Source: Bin5 sp965218625
GTDB lineage: Bacteria > Chloroflexota > Anaerolineae > Caldilineales > Caldilineaceae
DNA: 64,000 nucleotides
Reading direction: 5' to 3'
Assembly (NCBI GenBank): GCA_965218625.1
Contig: CBDCLG010000009.1
Span: 248,001 to 312,000, forward strand
The notes under the pieces were generated by a model. The model had not been told where the DNA came from and searched no databases. It saw only the letters and a list, made by a program, of their open reading frames with translations. This document shows, piece after piece, positions 62,197 to 64,000 of the stretch. Position numbers and translations under genes: made by a program. Positions within the stretch are counted from its first letter, which is position 1; each line of letters opens with the position of its first letter.

Positions 62197-63423
62197 GTGT
62201 CACGAACCCCGTGGGACAAGATGTCGTTCAGGATTGGACAAGACAGAATGGTTAAGGCCACGACTTACCAAGAAACACACCCCTGGATAAGATTTGAACT
62301 GGACCTGCGCCAGGCAGATTATACGCTATGGCTTCAGTTGGGAGAAGCGCAAGCCAAATGCGAGCAGATAGTCGGTGCGCCCGTACTGCCGGAAGTTGCA
62401 GATTACCTGCACCAGGTATTCCTGGCTAAAGGGGCGCTGGCAACGACTGCGATTGAAGGAAACACCCTGTCAGTAGAAGACGCGTTGAAAATAGTCCAGG
62501 GGGAAATTGATCTGCCTCCATCCAAAGAGTACCTTGGCCAGGAGATCGAGAACATCGTCAATGCCAGCAATGTGGTTGCGGACGGCGTTTTGTCTGGAGA
62601 ACTGACCAGATTGACTGTTGACTGGATCAGAGAGTTGAACACTCAAGTCTTACACGGTCTGCCGCGAAAAAGAGATATACATCCCGGACACATCCGGACA
62701 CACGACGTTGGCGTTGGGAGGTATCGCGGGGCGCCGCCACAGGACTGCGAATACCTCCTTGAAAAGCTTTGTAACTGGCTCAACGGCGAAAGCTTTCTTC
62801 CGGGTGAGGAACTTGACATTGCATCAGGAATTCTCAAGGCGATCATTGCACACTTATATGTGGCCTGGATCCATCCGTTCGGAGACGGCAATGGACGAAC
62901 GGCGCGGCTGATGGAGTGTCAGTTCCTGCTCACAAGCGGCGTACCGATGGCAGCTGCTCATCTGTTGAGCAACCATTACAACCAGACAAGGACTGAGTAC
63001 TACAGACAACTTGACATGGCAAGCTGTTCCGGCGGCGAGGTCATCCCGTTCGTCACATACGCGTTGCAGGGCCTTATCGACGGGCTAGATGAACAGATTC
63101 AGATGATCAAGCATCAACAGTTCTACGTACACTGGATCAACCATGTCCATAATCAGTTTCGAGATAAGGATAGTCCAACTCAAGTTCGCAGACGCCGACT
63201 CGTCATAGATCTTACCGAATCAACGAAACCAGTCCCCATCGCAGAGCTCCGCCGCATTACACCCAGGATTGCGGAAGCCTATGCAGGAAAGACCGACAGG
63301 ACAGTTCGGCGAGACGTCAACGCACTGGTAGGAATGGGCCTTCTCAAGCGTGACGCCAGCGGAGTGTCGATTCGCCGCGAACTCATGGCGGCGTTTGTAT
63401 CTCCCGCCGTCAGCGGCGGATGA
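62197..63423 (+). CDS. Fic family protein with N-terminal inhibitory helix and C-terminal winged helix
   Basis: 408 residues. The catalytic motif HPFGDGNGR starts at about residue 226, matching HPFx(D/E)GN(G/K)R. The inhibitory motif TTAIEGN (T83 to E87, G88, N89) places it in class II, self-inhibited by an N-terminal helix. A winged-helix-like C-terminus (AELRRITPRIAEAYAGKTDR, TVRRDVNALVGMGLLKRD) follows. It probably AMPylates a protein. GTG 62197 is used; ATG 62221 and ATG 62248 are possible. The gene is less GC-rich than the neighbouring heparinase gene. Confidence 0.9.
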   Translation: MSRTPWDKMSFRIGQDRMVKATTYQETHPWIRFELDLRQADYTLWLQLGEAQAKCEQIVGAPVLPEVADYLHQVFLAKGALATTAIEGNTLSVEDALKIVQGEIDLPPSKEYLGQEIENIVNASNVVADGVLSGELTRLTVDWIRELNTQVLHGLPRKRDIHPGHIRTHDVGVGRYRGAPPQDCEYLLEKLCNWLNGESFLPGEELDIASGILKAIIAHLYVAWIHPFGDGNGRTARLMECQFLLTSGVPMAAAHLLSNHYNQTRTEYYRQLDMASCSGGEVIPFVTYALQGLIDGLDEQIQMIKHQQFYVHWINHVHNQFRDKDSPTQVRRRRLVIDLTESTKPVPIAELRRITPRIAEAYAGKTDRTVRRDVNALVGMGLLKRDASGVSIRRELMAAFVSPAVSGG

Positions 63424-63557
63424 TCTACGAACTGAGCGCACCGTCCAGGCGCCCCGATCTGCGTAGCAAGCGAGGAATAATGACTCGCTTCTCTCACCTA
63501 CTTTGCCCAAAGAGTTAAGAATCTGTAGGAATACGATTGTTCATAGCATTGGCCGGC

Positions 63558-64000
63558 CTATGCTGACGCGGCCGCGTCTACGCGCGCCTTGAAAGCATTG
63601 CCGCCGGCGGCTACCCAGGCTGCCCAGCCGGTGAGGAAGAAGCGAGCGCCCAGGTTGATGTAATGCTCGATATTGGCGTCGTTGGCGAGCGCGCCGGCGT
63701 TTCTGCCGGCGGCGACGATCTGCTGCAGTGCGCCGTCAACTGTGGCGGCAACTTCGGGATTGTCGGTGCCGCCCAGATGTCCCATTGTCTGCGCCAGGTC
63801 GCTGGGCGCGACAAAGAAGACGTCGATGTTGTCGACGGTGAGGATCTCGGCCAGGTTGTTGACGGCGATGATGTCTTCGATCAGTACGATGACAAGCGTC
63901 TCGTCGTTGGCGCGATCGAAGTAGTCGGGGACACCATAGCCCTGGCGGCTGACGTACATGCCGCGATTGCCCAGCGGGTGGAACTTGGCGGCGTCGACAA
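63558..64000 (-). CDS. HpcH/HpaI aldolase/citrate lyase family protein, partial (5' end off the window)
   Basis: The C-terminal part of a TIM-barrel class II aldolase. The frame is open to the right edge. LVIVLIEDIIAVNNLAEIL carries the usual metal-binding Glu, and NIDVFFVAPSDLAQTMGHLG the family's substrate-loop and Asp. It ends FFLTGWAAWVAAGGNAF. Members cleave 2-keto-3-deoxy acids to pyruvate and an aldehyde, which would suit the sugar-acid dehydratases in this window. Confidence 0.85.
   Translation of the reverse strand, partial: VDAAKFHPLGNRGMYVSRQGYGVPDYFDRANDETLVIVLIEDIIAVNNLAEILTVDNIDVFFVAPSDLAQTMGHLGGTDNPEVAATVDGALQQIVAAGRNAGALANDANIEHYINLGARFFLTGWAAWVAAGGNAFKARVDAAASA

Overview
The window is high-GC bacterial DNA of the kind seen in Chloroflexota, probably a Caldilinea-like lineage. 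That placement is inference. It rests on the mix of a Rex repressor, a single-chain glycyl-tRNA synthetase, an S1 protein with acidic tails, and many Gfo/Idh/MocA, enolase-superfamily, PhyH, SDR and ABC sugar-uptake genes. There is no rRNA, no phage, no CRISPR array, and one tRNA (Arg, CCT).

Layout. (1) 0-10.8 kb: an amidohydrolase end, a zinc-less MDR dehydrogenase, then a plus-strand carbohydrate operon: two tandem GHL10-type TIM-barrel proteins, a sugar-binding lipoprotein, two CUT1 permeases, a sialidase-like propeller and a dehydratase-like enolase-superfamily enzyme. (2) 10.8-16.1 kb: a decay zone. It holds an internally deleted ISAzo13-type element, fragments of Gfo/Idh, ThuA-like, permease and MDR genes, one intact alanine-racemase-fold enzyme, and a 1454-bp ISKra4-type IS with an 8-bp target duplication. 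(3) 16.1-23.9 kb: an oligopeptide uptake operon with tldD and tldE between the binding protein and the permeases. The IS sits inside codon 5 of the binding-protein gene. (4) 23.9-32.7 kb: sugar-acid and dehydrogenase genes around a fused glyQS, followed by a MITE-like repeat. (5) 32.8-41.8 kb: housekeeping block: rex, rsmG, Nudix, infA, rpsU, an S1 gene, DUF4129/DUF58/MoxR, tRNA-Arg. (6) 41.9-47.0 kb: a minus-strand catabolic cluster (M81/MlrC, SDR, GH32/43-like propeller, Gfo/Idh). (7) 47.1-49.2 kb: a two-gene ATPase plus nuclease-like module, the best candidate for a poorly described defence system. (8) 49.4-57.5 kb: an MFS transporter, a second MITE copy and a MacAB-like operon whose ATPase is a tandem NBD with an AbrB-like domain between the halves. 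(9) 57.5-64 kb: Gfo/Idh, DegT aminotransferase, heparinase II/III, a Fic protein with a CRP-like promoter site, and the end of an HpcH/HpaI aldolase.

Working together: most accessory genes are for scavenging and oxidising unusual sugars, sugar acids and polysaccharides. Neither importer (CUT1 or oligopeptide) has its ATPase here, so ATPases must be encoded elsewhere. Several regulatory sites can be read directly: near-consensus sigma-70 promoters for S1, rpsU-infA, tRNA-Arg and fic, and a Rex-type operator over the predicted rex start point.
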